Source: JAWKWH01 sp965204295
GTDB lineage: Bacteria; Pseudomonadota; Alphaproteobacteria; Rhizobiales; Rhizobiaceae
Reading direction: 5' to 3'
DNA: 64,000 nucleotides
NCBI GenBank assembly: GCA_965204295.1
Contig: OZ241973.1
Span: 186,001-250,000 of the forward strand
Part shown: positions 8,862 through 15,826 of the stretch, piece after piece
How positions within the stretch are numbered: the first letter of the stretch is position 1
How the letters are laid out: each line of letters opens with the position of its first letter
Program-made: the position numbers and the translations under genes
The notes under the pieces: model-generated
Databases searched by the model: none
What the model was told of the DNA's origin: nothing
Seen by the model: the letters and a program-made list of their open reading frames with translations, nothing else

Positions 8862-9797
8862 ATGGCAACGATACCGTTCTCTAACCATATCTTAATCCCT
8901 GGGGCGACGGGAGGCGGTTCGCCGGACGATCCTCTGATATGGGATACCCGCGCCAGAGTAGAAGATAGGGACTTCAGCGTCAATACCGGAGACGATGACA
9001 TTCTGGATGCAGGCGTCGACTACTTCGGAGTTCCCTCCCTCATCTTCACGGGGCACACGATCGAGGTCGAAGGCGAGACCTTCGCCATTTTCCACTTTGG
9101 CGCCAATCATTACATCCCCTACAATCCGGGGGATGGAGTAGACCTCGCGCCCCTGGCGAACGGGGGCCAATCGACGGGCTTCATGGCCAACAACGCCATC
9201 GTCTTCAACTGTTTCGCCACCGGAACGCGAATCGCCACGCCGGACGGCGACAAACCCATCGAGATGCTGCGGGCCGGCGAAAAGGTGCTGACCCATGACG
9301 GCAGGTCCGTACCGGTGATCTGGCGGGCGCGGCAGTCGATCGCCAATCCGCGTAACTTAAGCGTCGGCCGCAGCCCCGTGCGCATCGAGGCCGGCGCCCT
9401 CGGCCCGAACCTGCCCGACGCGCCGCTGACCGTGACCGCCGATCACGCCCTGCTGTTCGACGACATGCTGATCAACGCCGGAACGCTGGTCAACGGAACC
9501 ACAATCCGCCTGCTGCCGCTTTCGGAGATGCCGGCGAGGTTCAACTACTGGCATGTGGAGCTTGAGGAACACGAGTGCGTCGTCGCCAACGGCGTTCCGG
9601 CGGAGAGTTTCATCGATTATGTCGGGCGTTCCGGCTTCGACAATTACGACGACTATCTCGAAATCGCCGGGGCCGACCGTCTGATCGCGGAAATGCCGCT
9701 GCCGCGCGTCTGCGCGCACCGGCTCGTTCCGCCCGGCCTTCGCGAGGCGCTCGGCATCGAACCGCCCTCCTACATGCCCCGGCGCGCCGCCGCCTGA
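8862..9797 (+). CDS. Hint (Hedgehog/intein, Hint_2) domain protein
   Basis: A 311-residue protein with a short N-terminal region followed by a Hint_2 self-processing fold from about residue 115. NCFATGTRIATPDGDKPIEM supplies the nucleophilic Cys at the start of the domain, GEKVLTHDGRSVPVIWRAR follows, then VTADHALLFDDMLINAGTLV with the conserved His near residue 193, and HVELEEHECVVANGVPAESF. In many alphaproteobacterial surface or secreted proteins this domain sits near the C terminus. Its cleavage or ligation product is generally not known. There is no classical signal peptide. The ATG at 8862 is preceded by GAGAAGGA; an in-frame TTG at 8844 is less likely. Strong promoter upstream, terminator-like hairpin downstream, so a single-gene unit. 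Confidence 0.85.
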   Translation: MATIPFSNHILIPGATGGGSPDDPLIWDTRARVEDRDFSVNTGDDDILDAGVDYFGVPSLIFTGHTIEVEGETFAIFHFGANHYIPYNPGDGVDLAPLANGGQSTGFMANNAIVFNCFATGTRIATPDGDKPIEMLRAGEKVLTHDGRSVPVIWRARQSIANPRNLSVGRSPVRIEAGALGPNLPDAPLTVTADHALLFDDMLINAGTLVNGTTIRLLPLSEMPARFNYWHVELEEHECVVANGVPAESFIDYVGRSGFDNYDDYLEIAGADRLIAEMPLPRVCAHRLVPPGLREALGIEPPSYMPRRAAA

Positions 9798-9810
9798 CGC
9801 AACAGGCATG

Positions 9811-9832
9811 AAGGCGGAGGCGCTCCCGCCTT
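9811..9832. terminator. Bidirectional terminator-like hairpin
   Basis: AAGGCGG (9811-9817) pairs with CCGCCTT (9826-9832) across an eight-base loop, followed by two more T. It lies between the convergent Hint-domain and gamma-carbonic anhydrase genes, where a shared terminator is expected. The T tract is short. Confidence 0.55.
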
Positions 9833-9872
9833 TTCCCCACCGACTCCGCCCGTTTCGGACGGGGCGACGCTT

Positions 9873-10400
9873 CTATTCCGGCGAAAGCCCGGACATGAAA
9901 CGTCTTGCGTTCGCGACATAGTGCCGGGCCGACCGGCGAAGCTGCTCTATCGCCTGTTCGTCGAGCGTTCTGACCACCTTGGCGGGCGAGCCGACAATCA
10001 GTGAATTGTCCGGGAATTCCCTGCCCTCCGTCACCAGCGCCGCCGCTCCGACGAGGGAGTTGTCGCCGATCCTCGCGCCGTTCAGAACAATCGCTCCCAT
10101 GCCGATCAGACTGTTGTCGCCGACCGCGCAGCCGTGCAGCACCGCCCGGTGACCGACCGTGCACCCCTTGCCGACCGTCAGCGGGAAGCCCATATCCGTG
10201 TGCATCACGGCATGTTCCTGAACGTTCGTGGCCTCGCCGATCGCGATCGGCTCATTGTCTCCGCGAAGCACCGCGCCGAACCAGACGCCGACATCGGCGC
10301 CCAGGCGAACGTCGCCGATCAGCATGGCGTCCGGCGCGATCCAGTTGGTTTCGCGGGAAACGAATTGCGGCGCGATGCCGTCCAGTCGAAAGATCGTCAT
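9873..10400 (-). CDS. Gamma-type carbonic anhydrase family protein
   Basis: A 175-residue left-handed beta-helix protein of the gamma-carbonic anhydrase/YrdA/PaaY group. Hexapeptide repeats run from IAPDAMLIGDVRLGADVGVW to the end of the barrel. The three zinc-ligand histidines are all present: HAVMHTD near residue 81 and GHRAVLHGC near residues 97-102. The conserved VWFGAVLRGDNEPIAIG with the active-site Arg and Asp is also visible. Likely trimeric and cytoplasmic. Whether it hydrates CO2 or acts on another substrate cannot be told. The start at 10400 has GGAGGCGG just upstream and overlaps by ATGA the stop of the 52-codon ORF before it, so it is probably co-transcribed with the NYN gene. 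Confidence 0.88.
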   Translation of the reverse strand: MTIFRLDGIAPQFVSRETNWIAPDAMLIGDVRLGADVGVWFGAVLRGDNEPIAIGEATNVQEHAVMHTDMGFPLTVGKGCTVGHRAVLHGCAVGDNSLIGMGAIVLNGARIGDNSLVGAAALVTEGREFPDNSLIVGSPAKVVRTLDEQAIEQLRRSARHYVANARRFMSGLSPE

Positions 10401-10555
10401 GAACCCGCCTCCCCGAAGACGGTTTTCCGATCGAACCATGAGGATGCCGGATGCAAGCCCGGCGGACGAGTGAAAGCCGCCCGGGGAATGTTGGCGCGTT
10501 TTTCCTTGTAGCGGCGGGTCTCGACCTGCTTGGGGGCTTTGGGCTTGCGGGCCAT
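10397..10555 (-). CDS. 52-residue ORF resembling the N terminus of a mod-type DNA methyltransferase
   Basis: A short basic ORF, MARKPKAPKQVETRRYKEKR followed by ANIPRAAF. The pattern Y-x-(E/H)-K-R-x-N-I-P is familiar as the N-terminal signature of type III-like site-specific DNA methyltransferases, although here only this leader is left. It starts one base after the stop of the NYN gene and its own stop overlaps the ATG of the gamma-carbonic anhydrase, so it is embedded in an operon with tight coupling. It may be a remnant whose body was deleted, or a small coupling ORF without function. The similarity rests on a short motif recognised by eye. Confidence 0.45.
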   Translation of the reverse strand: MARKPKAPKQVETRRYKEKRANIPRAAFTRPPGLHPASSWFDRKTVFGEAGS

Positions 10556-10556
10556 G

Positions 10557-11282
10557 CTACTCGTCATCCTCGTCTTCGTGTTCGGACTCCACAGCTTCGT
10601 TTGTTCCGGGTTTCGGAAATCCGCTATATAAACCGTCAATATGTTCAAACAATTCTTCAGCGCCGCTTCTCCACAACGGATCAAGGATAACCCTGACACC
10701 CTCGCGACGGGCTAATTTGGAAGCCGGTACAAAGTCGGCATCGCCCGCGACAAGAATGATCGTGTCAACCTGGCGCTTGAGCGTCAGCGACGCGATATCC
10801 GTCCCGATCCTCATGTCCACGGCCTTCTGCCGTAACCCGGGTGCAAAATCGTCGTCGGTAAGATTCTTGACTTCGATTTCGCCCTTCAACAGCCGCTTTT
10901 GCGCCGGCTCTTTCAGAACCCAGCCACGTTCACGGCGAACTTCACCCAAGCGGACGGCGGTGTTCGGCATGCGTCGCAGGCAATCGAAGAGACCAAGCCG
11001 GAATTTCGCTTCGTCGGTCCTGGCGTAGTCGATTGATTCCCCGGAAATCGGGCGATGATCTTTTTTCAGGTAGGGTTTCGCATCATAGTAGAATACTCGA
11101 TAAAGAAGGGACCGCGCATCTACGGCCCTTGCGATCTTGTTTTGTTTGTCCAAGTGAGATGCGACCAATCGGCGTATCGCCCGGGCGACGGATTCCGGGG
11201 TTTTCGGGTCGGCCCCGGGGAAAACGGTCGGCAATCGTTTCAACAGGTAGCCGCCGTCAACAAGGATTGCTATCCTGGTCAT
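10557..11282 (-). CDS. NYN-domain (LabA/DUF88-like) putative ribonuclease
   Basis: A 241-residue protein with a PIN-like NYN domain. RIAILVDGGYLLKRLP at the N terminus contributes the first acidic residue (Asp 8). KAVDMRIGTDIASLTLKRQV contains the D-x(5)-D pair, and DTIILVAGDADFVPASKLAR gives the catalytic Asp-Ala-Asp cluster. REGVRVILDPLW is the final strand of the fold. NYN proteins are predicted metal-dependent RNases; LabA-type members occur widely as single cytoplasmic proteins. The C-terminal tail is strongly acidic (EHEDEDDE). GGGGGAAG lies upstream of the ATG. It heads a three-ORF unit with the 52-residue ORF and gamma-carbonic anhydrase. Confidence 0.87.
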   Translation of the reverse strand: MTRIAILVDGGYLLKRLPTVFPGADPKTPESVARAIRRLVASHLDKQNKIARAVDARSLLYRVFYYDAKPYLKKDHRPISGESIDYARTDEAKFRLGLFDCLRRMPNTAVRLGEVRRERGWVLKEPAQKRLLKGEIEVKNLTDDDFAPGLRQKAVDMRIGTDIASLTLKRQVDTIILVAGDADFVPASKLARREGVRVILDPLWRSGAEELFEHIDGLYSGFPKPGTNEAVESEHEDEDDE

Positions 11283-11499
11283 GCAGCTTCCCCCGGAAAC
11301 TCATAAGCCCCAAGGGGTCGGCCGGGTTCATGATCGCGAGGAACACGGCGTACTGCCAAGGGGCGAATGCTTGTATCGTATATGGGAAGCTGGCAATCCG
11401 TCAACGGATTTGTGGACCATTGGACCGTTTTCTCCGCGAGAAGCCCATCGACTTATGCGGATGCAGGCCCGGCGGCGAGCATGGCCGGGCGGCGCCGGC

Positions 11500-11709
11500 T
11501 CAGTCGAGATCGATATCCAGAATGGCCATCGAAAAACTGTAGGACAAATCGCCGTCATCGTCATCGCGGAACAGGACGCCAAGAAACTCCTCCCCCAGAT
11601 ACACCTCGCACGAATCGTCCTTGTGCGGCCTGGCCTTGACCTGTAGCGCCGGATTCTGGAACGTCCGCTTGAAATAGGCGTCGAGCTTTCGCAATTCCTC
11701 TGGTTTCAC
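11500..11709 (-). CDS. DUF3126 family protein
   Basis: A 69-residue protein matching the small alphaproteobacterial DUF3126 family throughout: KPEELRKLDAYFKRTFQNP, then ARPHKDDSCEVYLGEEFLGV and SYSFSMAILDIDLD. Function unknown. The GTG at 11709 is taken as the start because AGGGAG lies just upstream and the family begins at this point; a longer frame from 11769 would add a 20-residue basic extension that homologues lack. It lies upstream of the NYN/gamma-CA unit and downstream of cysE, all on the minus strand. Confidence 0.85.
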   Translation of the reverse strand: MKPEELRKLDAYFKRTFQNPALQVKARPHKDDSCEVYLGEEFLGVLFRDDDDGDLSYSFSMAILDIDLD

Positions 11710-11845
11710 CGGATTCTCCCTGATTGAACGGCGCCGGCCGCGCGACCGACCCTTCGCGGCTTGTGGCATGGCCGCGGCAAGGCTGTAAACCCTTGAACGG
11801 GCCGTATTCGCCCCGAATGCGCCGGGGCCTGACGACGGAACGCGT

Positions 11846-12667
11846 CTAATTATCGACCCGCAACAACTGATCCATCTGGCGCGAAGGTTCGTCGCAACCG
11901 GTTTCGCCGACGATGCGCGCGGGAACGCCGGCGACGGTCTTGTTGGGCGGCACCTCCGACAACACGACGGAACCGGAAGCCACCTTGCTGCAATGCCCGA
12001 CGACGATATTGCCGAGGATTTTCGCGCCGGCGCCGATCAAGACGCCGCGGCGTATCTTCGGATGCCTGTCGCCGCCGGCCTTGCCGGTGCCGCCGAGCGT
12101 CACGCCATGCAATATGGAGACGTTGTCCTCGATCGCCGCCGTCTCGCCGACCACAATTCCGGTGGCGTGGTCGAAGAATATGCCGCGCCCCATCTTCGCG
12201 GCGGGATGGATGTCGCACTGGAACACGCCGGACGACCGGCTTTGCAGATAGAGCGCGAAATCGCGCCGCCCGTCCCGCCACAGCCGGGCGGCGAGCCGGT
12301 GGGTCTGGATGGCGTGGAATCCCTTGAAATAGAGAAGCGGCATGAAAAACCGGTCGCAGGCCGGATCGCGATCGTAATAGGCCTGGATATCGACGCGGAC
12401 GGCGGCGCGCCATTCCGGCTCGCTTTCGATCGTCGTCTCGAAGGTCTGGCGAATGACGTCGGCGGGAACGTCTTCATGAGAAAGCCGTTCCGAAATCCGG
12501 TGGATGACCGAATCCTCAAGCGAGTCCTGGTTCAAAATCGTCGTGGCTAGAAACGCGGTCAGCAGCGGATCGTTGGCGGCGGCCGCCTCGGCCTCGTCGC
12601 GGATGGAGGACCATATCGGATCGACCGGCTGCAAACCGGCGGATTTTTTTGTGCTCGTCACGCTCAT
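11846..12667 (-). CDS. cysE: Serine O-acetyltransferase
   Basis: Transfers acetyl from acetyl-CoA to L-serine, giving O-acetylserine for cysteine synthesis. The 273-residue protein has the alpha-helical N-terminal domain (DPIWSSIRDEAEAAAANDPL, SHEDVPADVIRQTF) and the C-terminal left-handed beta-helix. Active-site blocks are DIHPAAKMGRGIFFDHATG, VVGETAAIEDNVSILHGVTL and GGTGKAGGDRHPKIRRGVLI. The start at 12667 has GGGAGA upstream and gives the usual N terminus. Cysteine feedback inhibition is typical for the family through the C-terminal tail, but cannot be judged here. An IS5 fragment lies just upstream and may have altered its promoter region. Confidence 0.95.
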   Translation of the reverse strand: MSVTSTKKSAGLQPVDPIWSSIRDEAEAAAANDPLLTAFLATTILNQDSLEDSVIHRISERLSHEDVPADVIRQTFETTIESEPEWRAAVRVDIQAYYDRDPACDRFFMPLLYFKGFHAIQTHRLAARLWRDGRRDFALYLQSRSSGVFQCDIHPAAKMGRGIFFDHATGIVVGETAAIEDNVSILHGVTLGGTGKAGGDRHPKIRRGVLIGAGAKILGNIVVGHCSKVASGSVVLSEVPPNKTVAGVPARIVGETGCDEPSRQMDQLLRVDN

Positions 12668-12767
12668 CGCATTCTCCCGACGCCCCGGCCCCGCGCCTGT
12701 CCTGTCCGGCGCGCGCCACGCATTGAACCGCCTACCCTGAAAACAAATGGTTTTGAATGGTGAAAAT

Positions 12768-12866
12768 TCAAGACGATGGTCGTAATGGATCATCGCCGCG
12801 TCCGCGCGCTGGCGGCAACGGCGAAATAGTCGTCCACTCTCCATCCGTCAGATCGAACCCGGCCAT
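12768..12866 (-). pseudogene. IS5-family transposase N-terminal relic
   Basis: A strong ribosome-binding site (AAGGAGGT) precedes ATG at 12866. The 32-residue reading frame MAGFDLTDGEWTTISPLPPA continues RGRGDDP and stops. This matches the very start of IS5-family transposases (M-A-R-F-D-L-T-D-x-E-W-x-x-I-x-P-L-L-P). The rest of the gene is absent; cysE regulatory sequence follows. The ribosome-binding site is half of a small hairpin (ACCTCC 12871-12876 with GGAGGT 12883-12888). A dead fragment, but it marks an old insertion at this spot. Confidence 0.7.
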
Positions 12867-12870
12867 CGAA

Positions 12871-12888
12871 ACCTCCTTCGTTGGAGGT
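12871..12888. repeat. Small hairpin over the ribosome-binding site of the IS relic
   Basis: ACCTCC-TTCGTT-GGAGGT, a six-base-pair stem. On the minus strand it would fold the Shine-Dalgarno sequence of the IS5 relic into a stem. It could also be chance. Confidence 0.35.
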
Positions 12889-13143
12889 CCTGAACCTGAT
12901 TTGAAACGCAAAAGCCAATCACCGGGTTGGCTTCAGATCACGGAATTTTGATAATTATGAGCGAACGGTTATGTAAAAACTATACTGCTCTTGGCGAACA
13001 AGCCGCAATCACTGTATCAGTTTACACAAAATGCATTGGGTTTTGATGGCAGTTTCGTCGCAGTAGTCGCGCCTCATAGTTTCGAATTCTCTACCCATTC
13101 CTATCTCACATAGTTGACATATAAGGTATTCATATTGGTTCAG

Positions 13144-13440
13144 TCACGCCTTGATGAATAGATATTTTTCTGCATCGGAAAAGGATGAAATCGATTTATT
13201 AAGAGATTTAATTTTCGCGATTTCCCGACGATGGGGGTCGGTTTCTTCAATACAAAAGGAAGTTGTATAGTGTTTCCCAATTTCATTCGAGAATTTTTTG
13301 ATATCTTCGATATGATCTCTGATCAATTTTGCATTTTCAGCAAATCTATAGAGATGCCAAAGTAAAAAACAAGCAAATAATGCGCTAAAAATCACCAATT
13401 TAACTTCAATCATAAATATAAATTTAAGCATAAAATTCAT
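13144..13440 (-). CDS. Hypothetical small membrane-anchored protein in AT-rich DNA
   Basis: A 98-residue ORF with a hydrophobic N-terminal segment (VKLVIFSALFACFLLWHLY, about residues 13-31) followed by a charged, helical soluble tail (FAENAKLIRDHIEDIKKFSN, then SLNKSISSFSDAEKYLF). This suggests a single-pass protein with a cytoplasmic domain. I do not recognise a family. Base composition is clearly more AT-rich than its neighbours, a sign of foreign origin. Starts are possible at 13440, 13431 or 13413; none has a good ribosome-binding site, so it may not be expressed. It lies between the IS5 relic and the nuclease gene. Confidence 0.45.
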   Translation of the reverse strand: MNFMLKFIFMIEVKLVIFSALFACFLLWHLYRFAENAKLIRDHIEDIKKFSNEIGKHYTTSFCIEETDPHRREIAKIKSLNKSISSFSDAEKYLFIKA

Positions 13441-13829
13441 CCATTTGTTACATATTTCTCAAACACTTTTTCTTAATCTAATATTCTCTTTATATCTTAT
13501 GTTTGATTCTAATTTTAGCGACGAATTTCACACATCTTGTCGTGCAACGGCGCTATGTGATTTATCAATCCTTGGCCAATCCCGCAACCGGGGGGGTGAA
13601 ATCACTTATATTTACTACACGCTGTGGAGTCATCTGAACTGCCCCAAGGTTGCCGGAGATGATTCGGATAAGTAATATGGACTGCTTTAGAAGACTTCTT
13701 CCGCTTCTTGCAACGTGACGCAACCAATGGCGTTGTGCGGGCGCTTCGGCGTTGTACCAATTGACCCATTACGGTCAGGCCGGGAGGGGGAAAATGCGAC
13801 CGCCTACGCGATGCGAATGGAATCGGCGT
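13441..13829. other. AT-rich to mixed intergenic stretch, no gene seen
   Basis: The first ~120 bases are AT-rich like the small ORF beside them, then composition returns to the local norm. An open frame at 13445-13675 (76 codons) shows no family resemblance and no ribosome-binding site. A small inverted repeat TGACC-CATTAC-GGTCA occurs near 13762-13777. No RNA gene recognised. Confidence 0.45.
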
Positions 13830-13857
13830 TCAGCGCCTTGTGGTTCGGGCCTTCGCC
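13830..13857. repeat. 28-bp direct repeat, copy 1
   Basis: Identical over 28 bases to 14210-14237, 380 bp away in the same orientation. This copy forms the extreme 3' end of the PD-(D/E)XK nuclease gene, read in a different frame, and supplies its stop codon. Confidence 0.85.
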
Positions 13858-14750
13858 GCCGCCTTGAGGTTCTTTGGCGCTAGGAAATGCTTGACGTCGT
13901 TTTTCTTGGCTATCGCTTTCAGATCGCCCGGCAGGCGATTCTGAGTGACAAGGATTGCCTCGACTGTCGACTTGCATCGAATATCCATCGCCGCCATCAC
14001 CGCTTTGTATTTGATGCATTGAAAAACACCGCGCCGGAGGTCGTCATAGTTGGAATCCATGGATTTGACCTCAAGGGCTATCGTGTTTTTACTTCCATAG
14101 TAGACTACATCGACACGATCCGCGGAATCGAGCAGCACTTCGGTTTCAGATCGGAAGTCACGGTACCGCTTGCCGACGATCTTGCCCGGGTGTCTTTTAA
14201 CCCAAAGCCTCAGCGCCTTGTGGTTCGGGCCTTCGCCACCCTGGCCGTATTTGTTTCCGTCTTTTTCTGTGCCCGTCCGAGGCGGGATTGGAGACCATTC
14301 CTCATCAAATACTTTTTTGAACACCGCATCCCATTTATCGCCGTAAGCGTAAACTTCATCAGCCGCCTTGTCAGCGGTTTTTCTCCACAACGCCTTGTTG
14401 GTTTTGCGGATATTCCTTCTGTCCAATCTGGAATCGTTGAACCGTCTCGCCATGTACCAAGCGGCGCCGGGTCCGGCGTAGCCGTCCGATGCACGGACCA
14501 TCAGGATATTCAACAGCGGAGCGTCCGGAAATCTCTCATGGATCATGTCCATCAGTGCGCCACATGAACCTCCGATCATGAGTGGAGTGAATTTAGAGAT
14601 TCCTCCGAAGTTACACTCCGATTCCAACCGTTTTACGGCGGCTAAATACGACAGGCTGGAACGATTCTTCGCAGCCTGGATCAGCCATCGCGTGACAGGC
14701 TTCGTCGCGATTGTGTTCAGGTTTTCCCTAGTTGCCGGAATCCGGGCCAT
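13830..14750 (-). CDS. Predicted PD-(D/E)XK nuclease-like protein
   Basis: A 306-residue protein whose C-terminal half carries a restriction-endonuclease-like core: RDFRSETEVLLDSADRVDVV (Glu and Asp), KNTIALEVKS (the E-x-K strand) and GVFQCIKYKAV (the Q-x(3)-Y helix of RecB-like and related nucleases), preceded by GEGPNHKALRLWVKRHP. The N-terminal ~150 residues are unfamiliar. Possibly a solitary restriction or defence nuclease; no methylase, helicase or antitoxin is adjacent. A strong GGAGGAG precedes the ATG at 14750, which overlaps (TAATG) the end of a 17-codon leader ORF. The last seven residues (ARTTRR region) are encoded by a duplicate of internal sequence read in another frame, so the native C terminus may have been replaced. 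Confidence 0.68.
   Translation of the reverse strand: MARIPATRENLNTIATKPVTRWLIQAAKNRSSLSYLAAVKRLESECNFGGISKFTPLMIGGSCGALMDMIHERFPDAPLLNILMVRASDGYAGPGAAWYMARRFNDSRLDRRNIRKTNKALWRKTADKAADEVYAYGDKWDAVFKKVFDEEWSPIPPRTGTEKDGNKYGQGGEGPNHKALRLWVKRHPGKIVGKRYRDFRSETEVLLDSADRVDVVYYGSKNTIALEVKSMDSNYDDLRRGVFQCIKYKAVMAAMDIRCKSTVEAILVTQNRLPGDLKAIAKKNDVKHFLAPKNLKAAAKARTTRR
14210..14237. repeat. 28-bp direct repeat, copy 2
   Basis: Second copy of the repeat at 13830-13857, internal to the nuclease gene. Here it encodes GEGPNHKAL, a segment that looks native to this nuclease family, so this copy is probably the original and the 3' copy the duplicate. Confidence 0.85.
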
Positions 14751-14803
14751 TAAACCAACTCCTCCATGAAATCGCCGATCACCCGACCAAACTCAAGGTC
14801 CAT
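14750..14803 (-). CDS. 17-codon leader ORF coupled to the nuclease gene
   Basis: MDLEFGRVIGDFMEELV, ending in TAA that shares its last A with the nuclease ATG. The nuclease ribosome-binding site lies inside it, so translation of the short ORF could control the downstream start. It has no clear ribosome-binding site of its own and could equally be the tail of a lost upstream gene. Confidence 0.3.
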   Translation of the reverse strand: MDLEFGRVIGDFMEELV

Positions 14804-14939
14804 TTAGCGGATCGCCGTGAACTCCGCAACGGCTCGGCGCCCGACAGGTCGGCATCGTCCCGGCCTTTTCCACCTCCTGTCCCGGGCGCGTCTTTTCCCG
14901 TCATCGCCGTCCTATCCCACGCGCGTCTTGCCGGGCCGC

Positions 14940-15695
14940 TCAACGCGCGCGCCGCGCCAGAAATTCCGCGACCCGGTTCTTGAACGCCCTGTCGCCAACG
15001 GCGAGCATGTGGTCGCGTCCTTCGATGGCGAACGCCTCGCCCGCCGGCAACATGCGCGCGAGCGGTTCCGGGGCGCCGGCGATGTCGTCCCTCGTTCCGA
15101 CCGCGACCAATGCGGGAGCTTCTATTCGCGCCATGTCTTCGGCGCTCAACAGGGTTCTCGACGCTTCGATGCAGGCGGCCAGCGCCAGACGGTCGCTTCC
15201 GGTCCGGTCGGCGAATTCGCGGAACGCCCGGCCCCGCGCATCGCCGATCGACGCCGGATCGCCTGCAAGCAGGGCGGCGGCGATCGGATCCCAGCGCCCC
15301 ACGCCTTCGACCATGCCGATTCCCAGCCCGCCGAACACCAGTCCGCGCACCCTGTGGGGATGGCGCAGCGCCATGAACGCGGCGACCCGGGCGCCCATCG
15401 AATAGCCCATGACATGAGCGCGGGCGATTTCGAGACGATCAAGCAGCGCGACCGCGTCGCCGGCCATCAGTCCGGGACGATAGTCTTCGCCGTCATGACT
15501 TTTCGAGGAACCGCCATGACCGCGATTGTCGAATGCCAGCACACGATATCCGGCGTCGTTCAGCCACCTGACCCAGCCGGTCGCGACCCAGTTGACGTTC
15601 AGATTGGAGGCGAAACCGTGAATCAGCAGAATTACGTCGCCGTCGCCCTCGTCGAGATATTCGAATTCAAAACCGGAATGGACGAATCGAGGCAT
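14940..15695 (-). CDS. Alpha/beta hydrolase
   Basis: A 251-residue alpha/beta-hydrolase fold enzyme. It has VILLIHGFASNLNVNW (oxyanion-hole HG motif near residue 27), VLAFDNRGHGGSSK, the nucleophile elbow AHVMGYSMGARVAA with Ser near residue 98, a late Asp in VAVGTRDDIAG and the catalytic His in IEGRDHMLAVGD. A complete triad is therefore visible. Substrate unknown; esterase, lactonase or C-C hydrolase activities are all possible. The ATG at 15695 (MPRFVHSGFEFEYLDEG) gives the typical N terminus. It is divergent from sfsA. Confidence 0.85.
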   Translation of the reverse strand: MPRFVHSGFEFEYLDEGDGDVILLIHGFASNLNVNWVATGWVRWLNDAGYRVLAFDNRGHGGSSKSHDGEDYRPGLMAGDAVALLDRLEIARAHVMGYSMGARVAAFMALRHPHRVRGLVFGGLGIGMVEGVGRWDPIAAALLAGDPASIGDARGRAFREFADRTGSDRLALAACIEASRTLLSAEDMARIEAPALVAVGTRDDIAGAPEPLARMLPAGEAFAIEGRDHMLAVGDRAFKNRVAEFLARRAR

Positions 15696-15826
15696 GAGCG
15701 AATGCAACGGTGGACGATGCCGCGGAGCGCGGCATCCGATCATAGCCGAATTGGGTTGTCGTGCAAACCGCGTCGATGCGGCGGGCCGGCGGTTGCCGTG
15801 ATCCCCGGGCCGATATACACGGAGGC

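Noticed and set aside
13445..13675. 76-codon ORF on the + strand in the AT-rich patch
   Set aside because: No ribosome-binding site, no family resemblance and AT-rich low-complexity start; probably noise.
13762..13777. TGACC-CATTAC-GGTCA small inverted repeat considered as an RNA or tRNA remnant
   Set aside because: Only five base pairs and no cloverleaf elements around it.
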